This document shows positions 37,765 through 47,667 of a stretch of 61,883 bases of DNA, one piece after another. The notes under the pieces are model-generated. The model searched no databases and had not been told where the DNA came from. It worked only from the letters and a program-made list of their open reading frames with translations. Made by a program: the position numbers and the translations under genes. The number at the start of each line of letters is the position of its first letter. Within the stretch, counting starts at the first letter, position 1. This DNA comes from Methylococcales bacterium (GTDB lineage Bacteria > Pseudomonadota > Gammaproteobacteria > Methylococcales > Methylomonadaceae): assembly GCA_026398935.1 (NCBI GenBank), contig JAPLRW010000259.1:1-61883 (forward strand). Direction: 5' to 3'.

Positions 37765-37853
37765 GTATACGGAAGCTAATGTAGGGTGCATAAGCGTGAG
37801 CGTTTTGAAATAGCTATTTAAAATAAGCGGGGCGGAGTTTGTAACGCCGTCCC
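37765..37853. repeat. Second copy of the 32-bp dispersed repeat plus REP-like palindrome
   Basis: The sequence from GTATACGGAAGCTAATGTAG (37765-37796) repeats 35871-35902. A nearby imperfect palindrome (GGGGCGGAGTT at 37829-37839, AACGCCGTCCC at 37843-37853, two mismatches) resembles a REP element. Together with the 35.9-kb copy, the repeats flank the DUF1566 gene as direct copies. Confidence 0.7.
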
Positions 37854-37967
37854 TAAACGTTGCAAATGGGCTGGAATGACGCGTGGATTTGGTAAAACGT
37901 TATGGACGGTTTTACCAAGCCCGTTCAGCCAAGAACGGCAATGTTAAAGCGGTTATCCCATACAACA

Positions 37968-39581
37968 TCAATGCTTAAATTGATCCACCGTCTGATTTAA
38001 TTTTTTTACAAGATCCGCTAGTTGTAAGCTAGCCTGATTAGTGCGTTTTGCATCGGCAGTGGTACTAACAACTAACTGACCAATATTGTTAATACTATTA
38101 TTCACCTTATGTGCAACCTGATTTTGATTCTCTGTCACCTTACTCATATTATTATTTAGCTCGCGAATATGCGTGACACGATTAGCAATCAAGTTTAATT
38201 CCTGATCCGCATTTTCTACTTGTTGTTGGCGTTCTACAGCACTGTTTTTTGCTTTTTGCATAGCATCTACAGCCGCATTCGCTTCTTTCTGAAGTTGAGC
38301 AACAATTTTTTCTATTTCCTCGGTAGCATGGTGGGATCGGTTCGCCAATGTTCTGACTTCGTCAGCCACAACGGCAAACCCTCGGCCTTGTTCACCTGCA
38401 CGAGCCGCTTCAATAGCGGCATTTAATGCCAGTAAATTGGTTTGTTCTGCAATGCCTTTAATTACATCAAGTACTGTTCCGACACCTTTACTTCGCTCGT
38501 CTAAACTGCGAATTACCTGCGCAGCATTTTCAATTTCACGCACTAAGTTTTGTATTCCTTCAATGGCATTCCGCGTTATTTTTGCGCCATTAGCCGCCGC
38601 CTGATCGGTTTCATTGGATGCGAAAGCGGCTTGGGATGCGTCAGAGCGCACCTGATCAACGGTTAACTCCAACTCTTTGATAGCAGCAATAACCTTATGT
38701 GTCTCAATTTGCTGTTGTAATGTTGCCTTACTGGTCTGTTCTGCTGCATTAATTATTTGTTCTGTTGCGGTATTAAGTTCCGCCGTAGAGCTTGCTACAT
38801 GGCCTATACTTTGACTAAAAGTCTCCAGCATCGAATTGAATGCGTAACAAAGTTGTTCAACCTCATCGTTACTATGAATATGTATCCGTCGACTTAAATC
38901 ATTGTTTTTTTCAATGTACTCGATATTCGTTTTTAACAATGCCAATGGCGAAATCACCACTTTACGCATCAGCAAGATGACTAAAATGATACCAACCAGC
39001 AGCAGTATGAAATTAGTGATGATAGTGATGACGAGTCGATTAGTAATTTCAGAATCATACCGAACCAGCGAATAACTGACCCTGACCGCTCCCAGAAGCG
39101 TATTTTCCGGTACGGTATGGCAGGTTAAACAATTAGTGCCTCTGAAATTCGTGCTGGCTTTGATCGGCACGAGGACGGTCACCGATCTACCTGATTTGGT
39201 ATCAAAATTTTGAAGTAGTTGCTCGCCAGAGGAAAAAAAATCTCTGTCTAAGTCATCAATAACCCTTTGTTCAGACGAACCTGAACCAAATGCTTCAATG
39301 ATGCCTGCACCGCGAATTAGGCGAAGCTCGGTAATGTCCGTATTGGTTAAGGTTTTTTCTCGCAAAACACTTCCTTCACTCATCGTATTCGTGAGCATCA
39401 TGGTATTTAAACCATCAAAGTATGTTTTAGCGATGTCTACCGCTTTTTGGCTGGAAAATTCCAGCGCCATGTTTCGCTCGCTAAGGAAGTTTTTCCATGT
39501 CGTGACAGTTACAAGCAAGAAAAAAATGAAGGTTATACTGATAACAATCTTTGTTTGGATGGATAGGCCTGATGTATTCAT
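37968..39581 (-). CDS. Methyl-accepting chemotaxis protein with haem-type (CxxCH) sensor domain
   Basis: This chemoreceptor of about 537 residues has TM1 near residues 10-28. A periplasmic DUF3365/Tll0287-like domain follows, holding the c-type haem attachment motif in [10 protein letters not shown] (about residue 150). TM2 is [18 protein letters not shown], followed by a HAMP domain and a full MCP signalling domain with the hairpin tip [20 protein letters not shown]. The haem suggests sensing of redox state, O2 or NO. ATG 39581 is preferred over TTG 39596. The gene lies about 0.5 kb from motAB on the same strand, but no cheA/W is in this window. Confidence 0.9.
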   Translation of the reverse strand: MNTSGLSIQTKIVISITFIFFLLVTVTTWKNFLSERNMALEFSSQKAVDIAKTYFDGLNTMMLTNTMSEGSVLREKTLTNTDITELRLIRGAGIIEAFGSGSSEQRVIDDLDRDFFSSGEQLLQNFDTKSGRSVTVLVPIKASTNFRGTNCLTCHTVPENTLLGAVRVSYSLVRYDSEITNRLVITIITNFILLLVGIILVILLMRKVVISPLALLKTNIEYIEKNNDLSRRIHIHSNDEVEQLCYAFNSMLETFSQSIGHVASSTAELNTATEQIINAAEQTSKATLQQQIETHKVIAAIKELELTVDQVRSDASQAAFASNETDQAAANGAKITRNAIEGIQNLVREIENAAQVIRSLDERSKGVGTVLDVIKGIAEQTNLLALNAAIEAARAGEQGRGFAVVADEVRTLANRSHHATEEIEKIVAQLQKEANAAVDAMQKAKNSAVERQQQVENADQELNLIANRVTHIRELNNNMSKVTENQNQVAHKVNNSINNIGQLVVSTTADAKRTNQASLQLADLVKKLNQTVDQFKH

Positions 39582-39596
39582 AGTATGCGTCTGCAA

Positions 39597-40073
39597 CTTT
39601 CCTAGTTTAAATTAAGCACAGAAAATCAATTAATAATAACCATAGAGGTAAGTATGGTTTCTTTTCTTAAGTCCGTAAGGCGGAACTCAGCAGAGATTCC
39701 GTCAGGTGTTAAATGGATCAGGTTTGTGGAAATAGGCGCGTATGCTGATGTGTGGTACACACGCACATGCAGTTAATTCGTATCGGACAGTGATGCTGGT
39801 TTTCGTTTTTAAATAGCGGCTGATGAGGCATCCGTCGCTGACGGATTAGGTATAAGTAGGTATATAAAAGTTAATCCAATCAATGTAACCGTTAATATTG
39901 GGTTAATGGCATGTAAAACGCCTGATAACTGTTGTGTACCTACTTACGTGAGGGCTTACAGTTGAGCAATAAATGATTTTTTAGGTGGTGTGGCATAAGC
40001 CCTGTTGATAATGCTTGTCTGAATCTGATGAAGCAGGAACAGCGGGATTAGCCTTATTCCTGCTTTATCAGCC
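39597..40073. other. 477-bp gene-free stretch with an orphan DUF1566 3' end
   Basis: No credible gene is present between the chemoreceptor and motB. Bases 39770-39793 read Q-L-I-R-I-G-Q-stop and match the VRLVRIGQ-stop end of the DUF1566 protein at 37706-37729, at DNA level too (CGTATCGGACAGTGA is identical). That is a fossil of another copy. AAGCAGGAA (40032-40040) and TTCCTGCTT (40056-40064) form a weak hairpin that may end motB transcription. Confidence 0.6.
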
Positions 40074-40997
40074 TTAAGGCGGCGTGACAGAAATATCTTT
40101 ACTGGGGTCGCTGCTCATACCTTGTAAAACCTGTTCTTCAGTTTTTTTGTTCATCACAATAATGGATATGCGCCGATTCATTGGGTCAAAAGGATCTTTG
40201 GTATTATAGGGTATGCTGGATGCCAGTCCGATGACTCTGAGGACTTTTCCTTCTGCAAGCCCATCTGCATTTAAGGCTTGTCTGGCTGCATTTGCTCTAT
40301 CACTAGACAGCTCCCAATTGGTGTAGCCCGTTTGATTGGCCGGAAACGGTAGTGCATCTGTGTGTCCATGGACACTGATTTTATTGGGCAATTCATTAAT
40401 AACCGGTGCCAGTTCTTTTAAAATCAAACGAATGTGCGGCGCTGTTTGTGCGCTGGCTATTCTAAACATGGGTCTGTTTTTACTGTCAATAATAAGCACC
40501 CTCAATCCCTCTGAAGTTGTTTCCAGTTTGATTTGGTCTTTAAATTCACGTAAAGCGGTGCTGGCCTCTACCATGCTTTCAATTTTTTCTTTCAGATTTT
40601 CAAGGTGCTCTAAATCTGCTTTTTCTGCCTGTTCCTGCGCTTTTTTAAGGGCGACTTCGGCAAAATCTATAACCGGGGTATCTTCAATTTTTGGGGCTTG
40701 GCCTTTATCAACCTGACCGCTTTCCTGTGAATTTAAATCCGTTCCTCCGCCCTGAATAACACTGGTTCGATTACCCACTGAATCCCCACCCATTAACGAG
40801 GCTTTATAGGGATTATCAAAGTATTCTGCAATCCCGCGCTTTTGTTCTTCGGTGGTAGAGCCTAACAGCCACATTAATAAGAAAAAAGCCATCATTGCAG
40901 TAACAAAGTCGGCGTAAGCCAGTTTCCAAGCTCCACCGTGATGTCCGTGACCTTTGTTTTTTTTGACCTTCTTGATGATAATCGGTTGGATTGCCAT
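40074..40997 (-). CDS. motB: Flagellar motor stator protein MotB
   Basis: This 307-residue inner-membrane protein anchors the stator to peptidoglycan. The N-terminal TM is WKLAYADFVTAMMAFFLLMW with the proton-binding Asp (YADF), and the C-terminal OmpA-like domain contains KISVHGHTDALPF and ELSSDRANAARQAL. Length and motifs are standard. It lies two bases downstream of motA, same strand, so the stator genes form a pair. Flagellar structural genes are not nearby. Confidence 0.95.
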   Translation of the reverse strand: MAIQPIIIKKVKKNKGHGHHGGAWKLAYADFVTAMMAFFLLMWLLGSTTEEQKRGIAEYFDNPYKASLMGGDSVGNRTSVIQGGGTDLNSQESGQVDKGQAPKIEDTPVIDFAEVALKKAQEQAEKADLEHLENLKEKIESMVEASTALREFKDQIKLETTSEGLRVLIIDSKNRPMFRIASAQTAPHIRLILKELAPVINELPNKISVHGHTDALPFPANQTGYTNWELSSDRANAARQALNADGLAEGKVLRVIGLASSIPYNTKDPFDPMNRRISIIVMNKKTEEQVLQGMSSDPSKDISVTPP

Positions 40998-40999
40998 GG

Positions 41000-41845
41000 C
41001 TATTTTGCCGATTTCAATTGCGCTTCTAATTCCGAAAAGCTCGGACGCATACTGCCAGTAATGACGGCACGCATGTATTCAGCTGTCATCGGTGGTGAAA
41101 CGCCTTTTATGCAACACATAATGCCTTTTTGCGCGCATTTATAGGCGTTCGCTTCTGATTCCAGTCTTTCTTCCATGACTGCTGCCACTGGCGCAATAAA
41201 GCCGTATGAAATTAAAATACCCAAGAACGTTCCGACCAATGCCGCAGCGATGAGTTTTCCCAGTTCAGCAGGCGGGAGAGAAATAGATTCCATGGTGTGT
41301 ACCACACCCATTACGGCGGCGACGATACCAAAGGCGGGCATTGCATCGCCGATACGTTGTATTGCTTTAATCGGGCCGTGTGCATCTTCGTGATGGATTT
41401 CCAGCGATTGTTCCATGAGGTCTTCAAGTTGGTGTTCTTCAATACCCGTTACTAGCAGCCGAAGGTTGTCGCAGATAAAATCGGTTAAATGATGATCCGC
41501 TAAAATTTTTGGAGTGAATGTACCATCCCCGCTTGGATTTTCAATAATGCCTTCCAAGGATAATAGTCCTTCTTTGCGTATTTTTTGGCTGAGCGAAAAA
41601 AAACATAACACCAGTTCGCTATAAAACGCCTTATCCTGTTTGCAGGATTTAAGTGTGCCGGTAGCGGCGCCGAAAGCACCTTTAACAACTGTCATTGAGT
41701 TACCGGCGAGAAAAGCCCCCAGTGCCGCGCCGAAAATAATCACCATTTCAAATGGTTGAAAAAGAACGCCCGCATGCCCACCTGAGGCTAAGAAACCGCC
41801 CATTACCGCCCCAACGACCATGATATAACCGATAATAACAAACAT
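41000..41845 (-). CDS. motA: Flagellar motor stator protein MotA
   Basis: This 281-residue protein has four TM helices and a cytosolic loop between TM2 and TM3 that contacts FliG. Typical motifs are FEMVIIFGAALGAFLAGNS and the TM3/TM4 pair DAMPAFGIVAAVMGVVHTME and ELGKLIAAALVGTFLGILIS. Together with MotB it forms the H+ channel powering rotation. The stop lies two bases before motB. This is a complete, ordinary MotA. Confidence 0.95.
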   Translation of the reverse strand: MFVIIGYIMVVGAVMGGFLASGGHAGVLFQPFEMVIIFGAALGAFLAGNSMTVVKGAFGAATGTLKSCKQDKAFYSELVLCFFSLSQKIRKEGLLSLEGIIENPSGDGTFTPKILADHHLTDFICDNLRLLVTGIEEHQLEDLMEQSLEIHHEDAHGPIKAIQRIGDAMPAFGIVAAVMGVVHTMESISLPPAELGKLIAAALVGTFLGILISYGFIAPVAAVMEERLESEANAYKCAQKGIMCCIKGVSPPMTAEYMRAVITGSMRPSFSELEAQLKSAK

Positions 41846-42115
41846 AAATTCTCTACTTTGAAAATGGTTTTAGATTGAAGACCCGCTGCATTTCTTATAA
41901 ACGTCAAACCTCCGCTAGAAATATAGCTTATGTTCGACTTTTTTGCGATGCAGGTCGCTTAATAACGGTAGTTTTTAAAAATAAAATTTGGAAAACAGGT
42001 CATTTTATCAGTAGGCTTGAATCAGTTGTTTTTTATCATCAGATGACGATAATAAGTCTTAGAAATTGCTGCCACGCTTTTGCGTGTAGCACTTAACGCT
42101 TTAAATGGATTGTTA

Positions 42116-42853
42116 ATGAATGTATTAAAAGCACTGGCGGCACAATTATTAGGGGCAGCGTCTACTCTGCTATTTATATGGTTATTACCTGAATTTATGC
42201 ACGGGGCAGGGGTTTTAGCCCTAACGCAAGGCAGTATTGCGGCGGGGTGGTCAAGGTTGTTGCGGCAGCCTATTTGGTGGCTGCCCATTCATGTGCTTTT
42301 TTTACCGACGGCGTTGGGTCTGTTACTGTTGCAGTTGCCCGCATGGTTATATCTGTTGGCGGTTTTAATATTAGCCTTGGTTTTTTGGGGCACAATTAAA
42401 GGCGATGTTCCCTTGTTTTTGTCATCGACAGCGGTGGTTAATGCGGTTGTAAGGATCGTGAAGCAAGAAAAAGCGCTGGCTTTTGCCGAGTTGGGGGCAG
42501 GTGTTGGTTCGGTGGTTGTACCGTTGGCGAAACAATGCCCAACAATGGTAGTGACGGGGTATGAGCTAGCCCCCATTCCGTGGGCGATTACGGCTTGGCG
42601 TAGCCGCTGGTTATCTAATTTAGGTGTATACCGTAGCAGTTTCTGGACGTGTGATCTTGCCCCTTACGCTGTTGTCTTTGCGTTTTTATCCCCTAATCCT
42701 ATGCCGGAATTAGCGCTAAAAATTAAACGTGAAATGCGCCCCGGTAGTTTGTTTATCTCCTCCTCTTTTCCAGTGCCGGGTTGGCAGCCAGAAGTCATTA
42801 AGCAGATTCAAGACAGAGGCATGACTAAATTGTATTGTTACCGTGTACGCTAA
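42116..42853 (+). CDS. Membrane-anchored class I methyltransferase-like protein
   Basis: This protein of about 245 residues has N-terminal hydrophobic segments (around residues 8-25 and 60-85) followed by a methyltransferase-like domain. The SAM motif FAELGAGVGSVVVPLA is near 124-139, then VTGYELAPIPWAITAWRSRW, with a post-motif RPGSLFISSSFPVPG strand. Class I MTases anchored in the inner membrane act on lipids, quinones or protein N-termini; the substrate is not clear here. ATG 42116 is preferred over TTG 42080. It stands alone between divergent motA and a convergent DUF1451 gene. Confidence 0.75.
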   Translation: MNVLKALAAQLLGAASTLLFIWLLPEFMHGAGVLALTQGSIAAGWSRLLRQPIWWLPIHVLFLPTALGLLLLQLPAWLYLLAVLILALVFWGTIKGDVPLFLSSTAVVNAVVRIVKQEKALAFAELGAGVGSVVVPLAKQCPTMVVTGYELAPIPWAITAWRSRWLSNLGVYRSSFWTCDLAPYAVVFAFLSPNPMPELALKIKREMRPGSLFISSSFPVPGWQPEVIKQIQDRGMTKLYCYRVR

Positions 42854-42881
42854 CGTGGTGCGTAACAAATCACACCCCTAA

Positions 42882-42920
42882 AAGCCAGTCGGGTTACGTT
42901 AACACGAACCAGACTGGCTT
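42882..42920. terminator. Bidirectional hairpin between methyltransferase and DUF1451 gene
   Basis: Arms AAGCCAGTC (42882-42890) and GACTGGCTT (42912-42920), extended by GGTT/AACC, form a strong stem. On the minus strand it is followed by TTTT, so it suits the DUF1451 gene; it may also stop transcription of the plus-strand gene. Confidence 0.6.
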
Positions 42921-42950
42921 GAATTGCCTGATAACTTGGAAAGTGAATGC

Positions 42951-43436
42951 CTAATGATTTCTCATAAATGCTTTAGCACCACATTCAGGGCAATCGGGAA
43001 TTTGACTGGTCGATTTGAAGGCCACTTCTTTAGCACAGGCGACGCAGGTCAATGTGCCTGGGCTGGTAATTTCGCCGCTGTAATAAATATTTTGTTCGCC
43101 ATGACGCTTGAGTTTCGCCAATTCGATGCTGGTTTTATCGGCGACGCTCATAAAGGCATCCAAGGCAAAGTTTTCGATTAAATCGACATCAAACTTTAAC
43201 CATTCCGATAAATCGTCTGTATTGTCGGGCTGGAGCGTGTGCGCGGCATCTTCAATGTCGCGTTGCACGAAATCTGCTACTTTATGAATATCGTCTTGGG
43301 TCAGTACGCTCAGTGCATGGGTTTTTTCTTTTGCTATTTCAATAGCATCGGCTAAAGAATGCAGGCCATCATCCATGATTTCATAGAGGTGTCCCATCAA
43401 ATCGTCATAGGCTTGGATAAATTTATTTTCACTCAT
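42951..43436 (-). CDS. Zinc-ribbon protein of DUF1451 (YbeL-like) family
   Basis: This 161-residue protein has an N-terminal helical part (FIQAYDDLMGHLYEIMDDGL) and a C-terminal zinc ribbon with two CxxC motifs, TCVACAKE and DCPECGAKAF. It matches the DUF1451/YbeL family; in E. coli ybeL also sits beside leuS, supporting the call. Start ATG 43436 follows AGGAG at good spacing, whereas the earlier frame opening at 43475 is not needed. Function is unknown. Divergent from leuS, 83 bp apart. Confidence 0.85.
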   Translation of the reverse strand: MSENKFIQAYDDLMGHLYEIMDDGLHSLADAIEIAKEKTHALSVLTQDDIHKVADFVQRDIEDAAHTLQPDNTDDLSEWLKFDVDLIENFALDAFMSVADKTSIELAKLKRHGEQNIYYSGEITSPGTLTCVACAKEVAFKSTSQIPDCPECGAKAFMRNH

Positions 43437-43519
43437 GGTAAATCTCCTGAAAGATGAGGCTTTAGATTTAAGCAACTGTGCGGTATTCTAACGCTTTTGA
43501 CAGGCAAAAGAACGGATTG

Positions 43520-46027
43520 ATGATGGAAGAAAATTATAACCCCTTTACTGTAGAACAAAACGCGCAGCAAAAATGGGAGATTTCAGGGGTTTATACAGCC
43601 GTGGAATTAGCGCCGCAAGAGGATAGTACGGATGCGGAAAATAACGCCGCAACAGCAGGCGCGGTTGCCGAGAAATATTATTGTTTAGCGATGTTCCCGT
43701 ATCCCAGTGGTAAATTACACATGGGGCATGTGCGTAACTATTCCATTGGCGATGTGATCAGTCGCTATCAGAGGATGTTGGGCAAAAATGTCCTGCAACC
43801 GATGGGGTGGGATGCGTTCGGTTTGCCTGCCGAGAATGCCGCTATGCAGCACGGTGTACATCCGGCTGATTGGACGTACAGTAATATTGATTACATGCGC
43901 GACCAGCTTAAGCGCTTGGGTTTTGGCTATGATTGGAGTAAAGAGCTGGCGACCTGCGATCCAGCTTACTATAAATGGGAGCAATGGTTTTTTCTAAAGT
44001 TGTTAGAAAAAGGCATGGTTTATAAAAAGACCGCACCGGTTAACTGGTGTCCCAATGATATGACGGTACTGGCAAATGAACAGGTGATCGATGGTTGCTG
44101 TTGGCGCTGTGATACACAAGTTGAACGAAAAGAAATTGCACAGTGGTTTTTGAAAATTACTGCGTATGCTGAAGAATTGTTGGATTCACTGGCAACGTTG
44201 GACGATTGGCCCGAACAGGTTAAAACCATGCAGGCTAATTGGATTGGACGTTCTGAAGGCGTCGAAATGGACTTTTTAGTGGCGGATATGGCACAGCCAC
44301 TACGGATTTATACCACGCGACCCGATACATTAATGGGTGTGACCTATCTTGCTGTCGCCGCTGAACATCCGTTGGCGCTACAAGCGGCGCAAAACAATCC
44401 GGGTATTAGTGCATTTATCAATGAATGCAAGTTGATGGAAACCTCTGAAGCCGCCATGGAAACCATGGAAAAACGCGGTATTGATTCGGGTTTAAAAGCA
44501 GAACATCCGATTACGGGCGAGTTAGTGCCTGTCTGGATTGCCAACTTTGTCTTGATGGGTTACGGCACGGGCGCAGTGATGTCAGTACCCGCACATGATC
44601 AGCGTGATTATGAGTTTGCGAAAAAATACGGCATTGCCATCAAACAAGTTATTTTTGCAAAAGAGGGCATAAATGATGACTGTTCTGAACAAGCCTACAC
44701 GCAGAAAGGCGTATTAAAACACTCTGCACCTTTTGATGGCTTAACGTCTGCACAAGCGTTTGTGAGTATTTCTGAGGCATTGGAAAAAGACCAGAAAGGG
44801 CAGCGTAAAACTAATTTCCGTTTACGGGACTGGGGTGTTTCTCGGCAACGTTATTGGGGCGCACCTATCCCGATTATTTACTGTGATACTTGTGGCACGG
44901 TGCCCGTTCCTGAGCAGGATTTACCGGTTGAATTGCCGCGTGATGTGGTATTAGATGGCTCGCAATCGCCGTTAGTGGCGCACCCGACGTTTTCCAAGGT
45001 GGCTTGTCCTCGCTGTGGAAAACCTGCTTGCCGTGAGACAGATACGTTTGATACTTTTATGGAATCGTCTTGGTATTTTGCCCGTTTTGCTACGCCGAAT
45101 GAGGCGAATAAAATGTTGGGTGAAAGTGCCAGTGCTTGGTTACCAGTGGATCATTATATCGGTGGTATCGAACACGCCATTTTACATTTATTGTATGCGC
45201 GTTTTTATACCAAATTACTGCGTGATGAAGGCTTAATCAGTTGTGATGAACCGTTTAAACGCCTATTAACCCAAGGCATGGTGCTAAAAGACGGCAGTAA
45301 AATGTCCAAGTCCAAGGGCAATACGGTTGACCCACAAGGCTTGATTGATGAATACGGCGCGGACACAGTGCGTTTATTTATCATGTTCGCAGCCCCCCCG
45401 GAGCAATCTTTAGAATGGTCTGACAGTGGTGTAGAGGGCGCGTTCCGGTTTTTAAAACGCCTGTGGCGACAAGTGTATTTGCATGTAGAACAAGGTTTGC
45501 CGACGGGTGAGTTGGATGTGTCGGCCTTAACGGGCGATCAAAAAAACTATCGCCGTCATATTCACCACGCGATTCAAAAAGTCAGCGATGATTACAGTCG
45601 TCGCTTCACCTTTAATACCGCGATTGCGACCAATATGGAGTTATTGAATCATATTGCCAAGTTTGAAGATGTTACGCCGAATGGTCGCCGCATTCATCAG
45701 CAAGCCTTAGAGTCCGTGGTCTTGATGTTAGCCCCGATTGTGCCGCATATCAGCCATCAATTGTGGTGTGAATTAGGCCATGAAGGCGATGTGGTTTCTC
45801 AGGCTTGGCCAGCGGTTGATGCGTCGGCTTTAGTTCAGGATGAATTAGAAATTGTCGTGCAGGTCAATGGCAAGGTGCGCTGTAAATTGATGGTGGCGGT
45901 TACCGCGACGAAAGAAGAGATTCAGGCATTGGCTTTAGCGGATGAGCATGTGCAGCGTTTTGTGCTTGATCAACCGCTTAAGAAAGTCATTGTCGTACCG
46001 AATAAATTAATTAATATCGTTATTTAA
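43520..46027 (+). CDS. leuS: Leucyl-tRNA synthetase
   Basis: This 835-residue class I aminoacyl-tRNA synthetase charges tRNA-Leu. HIGH motif is [16 protein letters not shown] (about residues 56-71), the editing (CP1) domain occupies about 220-420 with [16 protein letters not shown], and the KMSKS motif is [13 protein letters not shown]. The C-terminal part ends with [13 protein letters not shown], normal for bacteria. ATG 43520 (next ATG at 43523) is chosen; the frame is open upstream to 43478 without family-like residues. A hairpin follows the stop. Confidence 0.97.
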   Translation: MMEENYNPFTVEQNAQQKWEISGVYTAVELAPQEDSTDAENNAATAGAVAEKYYCLAMFPYPSGKLHMGHVRNYSIGDVISRYQRMLGKNVLQPMGWDAFGLPAENAAMQHGVHPADWTYSNIDYMRDQLKRLGFGYDWSKELATCDPAYYKWEQWFFLKLLEKGMVYKKTAPVNWCPNDMTVLANEQVIDGCCWRCDTQVERKEIAQWFLKITAYAEELLDSLATLDDWPEQVKTMQANWIGRSEGVEMDFLVADMAQPLRIYTTRPDTLMGVTYLAVAAEHPLALQAAQNNPGISAFINECKLMETSEAAMETMEKRGIDSGLKAEHPITGELVPVWIANFVLMGYGTGAVMSVPAHDQRDYEFAKKYGIAIKQVIFAKEGINDDCSEQAYTQKGVLKHSAPFDGLTSAQAFVSISEALEKDQKGQRKTNFRLRDWGVSRQRYWGAPIPIIYCDTCGTVPVPEQDLPVELPRDVVLDGSQSPLVAHPTFSKVACPRCGKPACRETDTFDTFMESSWYFARFATPNEANKMLGESASAWLPVDHYIGGIEHAILHLLYARFYTKLLRDEGLISCDEPFKRLLTQGMVLKDGSKMSKSKGNTVDPQGLIDEYGADTVRLFIMFAAPPEQSLEWSDSGVEGAFRFLKRLWRQVYLHVEQGLPTGELDVSALTGDQKNYRRHIHHAIQKVSDDYSRRFTFNTAIATNMELLNHIAKFEDVTPNGRRIHQQALESVVLMLAPIVPHISHQLWCELGHEGDVVSQAWPAVDASALVQDELEIVVQVNGKVRCKLMVAVTATKEEIQALALADEHVQRFVLDQPLKKVIVVPNKLINIVI

Positions 46028-46046
46028 CGCCGTAATTATGGATGAC

Positions 46047-46078
46047 TTTATTCAGCTGCTTTAAAAAGCGGCTGAATA
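46047..46078 (+). terminator. Terminator after leuS
   Basis: TTATTCAGCTGCTTT (46047-46061) pairs with AAAGCGGCTGAATAA (46064-46078) with one G-U wobble and a tight loop, then TTCATTTTGTCT. This is a good intrinsic terminator between leuS and lptE. Confidence 0.65.
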
Positions 46079-46130
46079 ATTCATTTTGTCTGCCGACTAT
46101 CGTCCCTTTTTATAATACAACCTCTTATTT

Positions 46131-46625
46131 ATGAAATATATTGTTGCCTGTATATTGACCCTTTCTTTGACAGCTTGTGGCTATCATTTGCGTGGGGAAT
46201 CTGAAGTGCCTGAGGTGATGAGGCATATTTATTTACAAGCGGCATCGCCACAACTGCATAATGGTTTTAAAGAAACCTTGCGGATTTCAGGGGGGAGTTT
46301 AATTGAGGCACCGGAAGCTAATGGCGCAATTGTAAATGTATTGAATGAGCGCTTTGATCGGCGGTCGATTTCTTTAAGTGATACCGGTAAGACCAATGAG
46401 TACCAATTATTTTATGTGCTGGAATTTGAGGTGTTAGGTGCTGAAAAACAGGTGTTTATGCCACGCCAAACAGTGCAGGTCAGCCGTGACTTTTTTAACA
46501 ATCAGCAAGACATTATTGGTAAAAATAATGAAGAGAGCTTGATTCGGGAAGAAATGTATCGTCAGGCAGTACGTTCGGTGATGGATCGGGGGAGAGCTGT
46601 GTTAAATCAAGCGCAAAAGAAATAA
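46131..46625 (+). CDS. lptE: LPS assembly lipoprotein LptE
   Basis: This 164-residue lipoprotein sits at the outer membrane and plugs LptD to insert LPS. The signal ends TLSLTAC followed by GYHLRGESEVPEVMRHIYLQ; GYHLRG after the lipid-modified Cys is the LptE hallmark. The mature domain is a small alpha/beta fold. lptE-holA order downstream of leuS is the conserved gammaproteobacterial arrangement, and holA begins one base after its stop. Confidence 0.93.
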   Translation: MKYIVACILTLSLTACGYHLRGESEVPEVMRHIYLQAASPQLHNGFKETLRISGGSLIEAPEANGAIVNVLNERFDRRSISLSDTGKTNEYQLFYVLEFEVLGAEKQVFMPRQTVQVSRDFFNNQQDIIGKNNEESLIREEMYRQAVRSVMDRGRAVLNQAQKK

Positions 46626-46626
46626 C

Positions 46627-47667
46627 ATGCGTTTAAACCTGCAACAACTCGGTGAGGCGTTACAAAAAAAAATCGCTCCGGTGTATTTTTTAAGTGGTGA
46701 TGAGCCTTTGCAATTAGGTGAAGCTGCCGATGCGATTAGAAAAACAGCGCGGCAGGCGGGTTTTTCTGAACGGGAAGTGATGACCGTCGATACGCATTTT
46801 GAATGGCACTCGCTTGCTGAAGCGGCGGGATCGTTGTCACTGTTTGCAGATAAAAGAATCCTTGATTTAAGGGTTCCTGATGGCAAGCTGGGTAATGATG
46901 GCTCCAAAGCATTGCAGGCGTACTGTGAGCATCCGCCAAGTGATACGCTGTTATTAATCACTTCTGCTAAATTAGCCCCAGCATCGCTTAAAACCCGTTG
47001 GTTTGAAGCCATTGATAAAAGCGGCGTCGTGGTACAAATCTGGCCTCTGGACGGTAAGGATTTGCTGCAATGGTTGCAACAGCGCGCGGGGCAGCGTGGT
47101 TTGCGCATAGAGCCTGAAGGCCTTAGAATTCTCGCTAGCAAGATTGAGGGTAATTTGTTAGCGGCGGCACAAGAAATAGAAAAACTGTTTGTGTTGTATG
47201 GTGATCAGCCAATCACTGCGCAAGCGGTCGTTGATGTGGTGGCTGACAGTTCCCGTTATGATGTTTTTAAACTGGTGGATGCCGTGCTTGTTGGGCGGGT
47301 TAGTCGTATTTTAAAAGTATTGCAGGGATTAAAAGACGAGGGCGTTGCCGCCCCGGTGGTACTGTGGGGTTTAACCCGTGAAGCTAGGCTGTTATTGAGT
47401 ATACAATCGCAGTTACAACAGCGAGTTCCGCGAGAGCAGGTGTTTAAAAATCATCAGCTTTGGGATAAGCGCAAAGGCTTAATTAATGATGCTTTAAGCA
47501 AGTTAACGCGTCAGCAGTTATTTGAGGTGCTTGTGCTAAGTGCTCAAGCCGATCAACAAATTAAAGGCCAGCAGTGTGGTGATCCTTGGGAAACGTTGTT
47601 GACTATTTGCCTGTTGTTTACGGCTGTTCATCCGCTGTCGCTAAATAGTGGCGCGTCATTTCAGTAA
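46627..47667 (+). CDS. holA: DNA polymerase III delta subunit
   Basis: This 346-residue protein is the clamp-loader 'wrench' that opens the beta clamp. It shows the N-terminal YFLSGDEPLQLGEAADAIRK, the KDLLQWLQQRAGQRGLRIEP segment, LLAAAQEIEKLFVLYGDQPI and C-terminal GLTREARLLLSI. Length matches E. coli HolA (343). It follows lptE with one base between and converges on the SufR-like regulator, overlapping its stop by 12 bp. Confidence 0.93.
   Translation: MRLNLQQLGEALQKKIAPVYFLSGDEPLQLGEAADAIRKTARQAGFSEREVMTVDTHFEWHSLAEAAGSLSLFADKRILDLRVPDGKLGNDGSKALQAYCEHPPSDTLLLITSAKLAPASLKTRWFEAIDKSGVVVQIWPLDGKDLLQWLQQRAGQRGLRIEPEGLRILASKIEGNLLAAAQEIEKLFVLYGDQPITAQAVVDVVADSSRYDVFKLVDAVLVGRVSRILKVLQGLKDEGVAAPVVLWGLTREARLLLSIQSQLQQRVPREQVFKNHQLWDKRKGLINDALSKLTRQQLFEVLVLSAQADQQIKGQQCGDPWETLLTICLLFTAVHPLSLNSGASFQ

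Noticed and set aside
46602-47141. 179-residue minus-strand frame opposite holA
   Set aside because: Complement of a well-supported gene; no motif.
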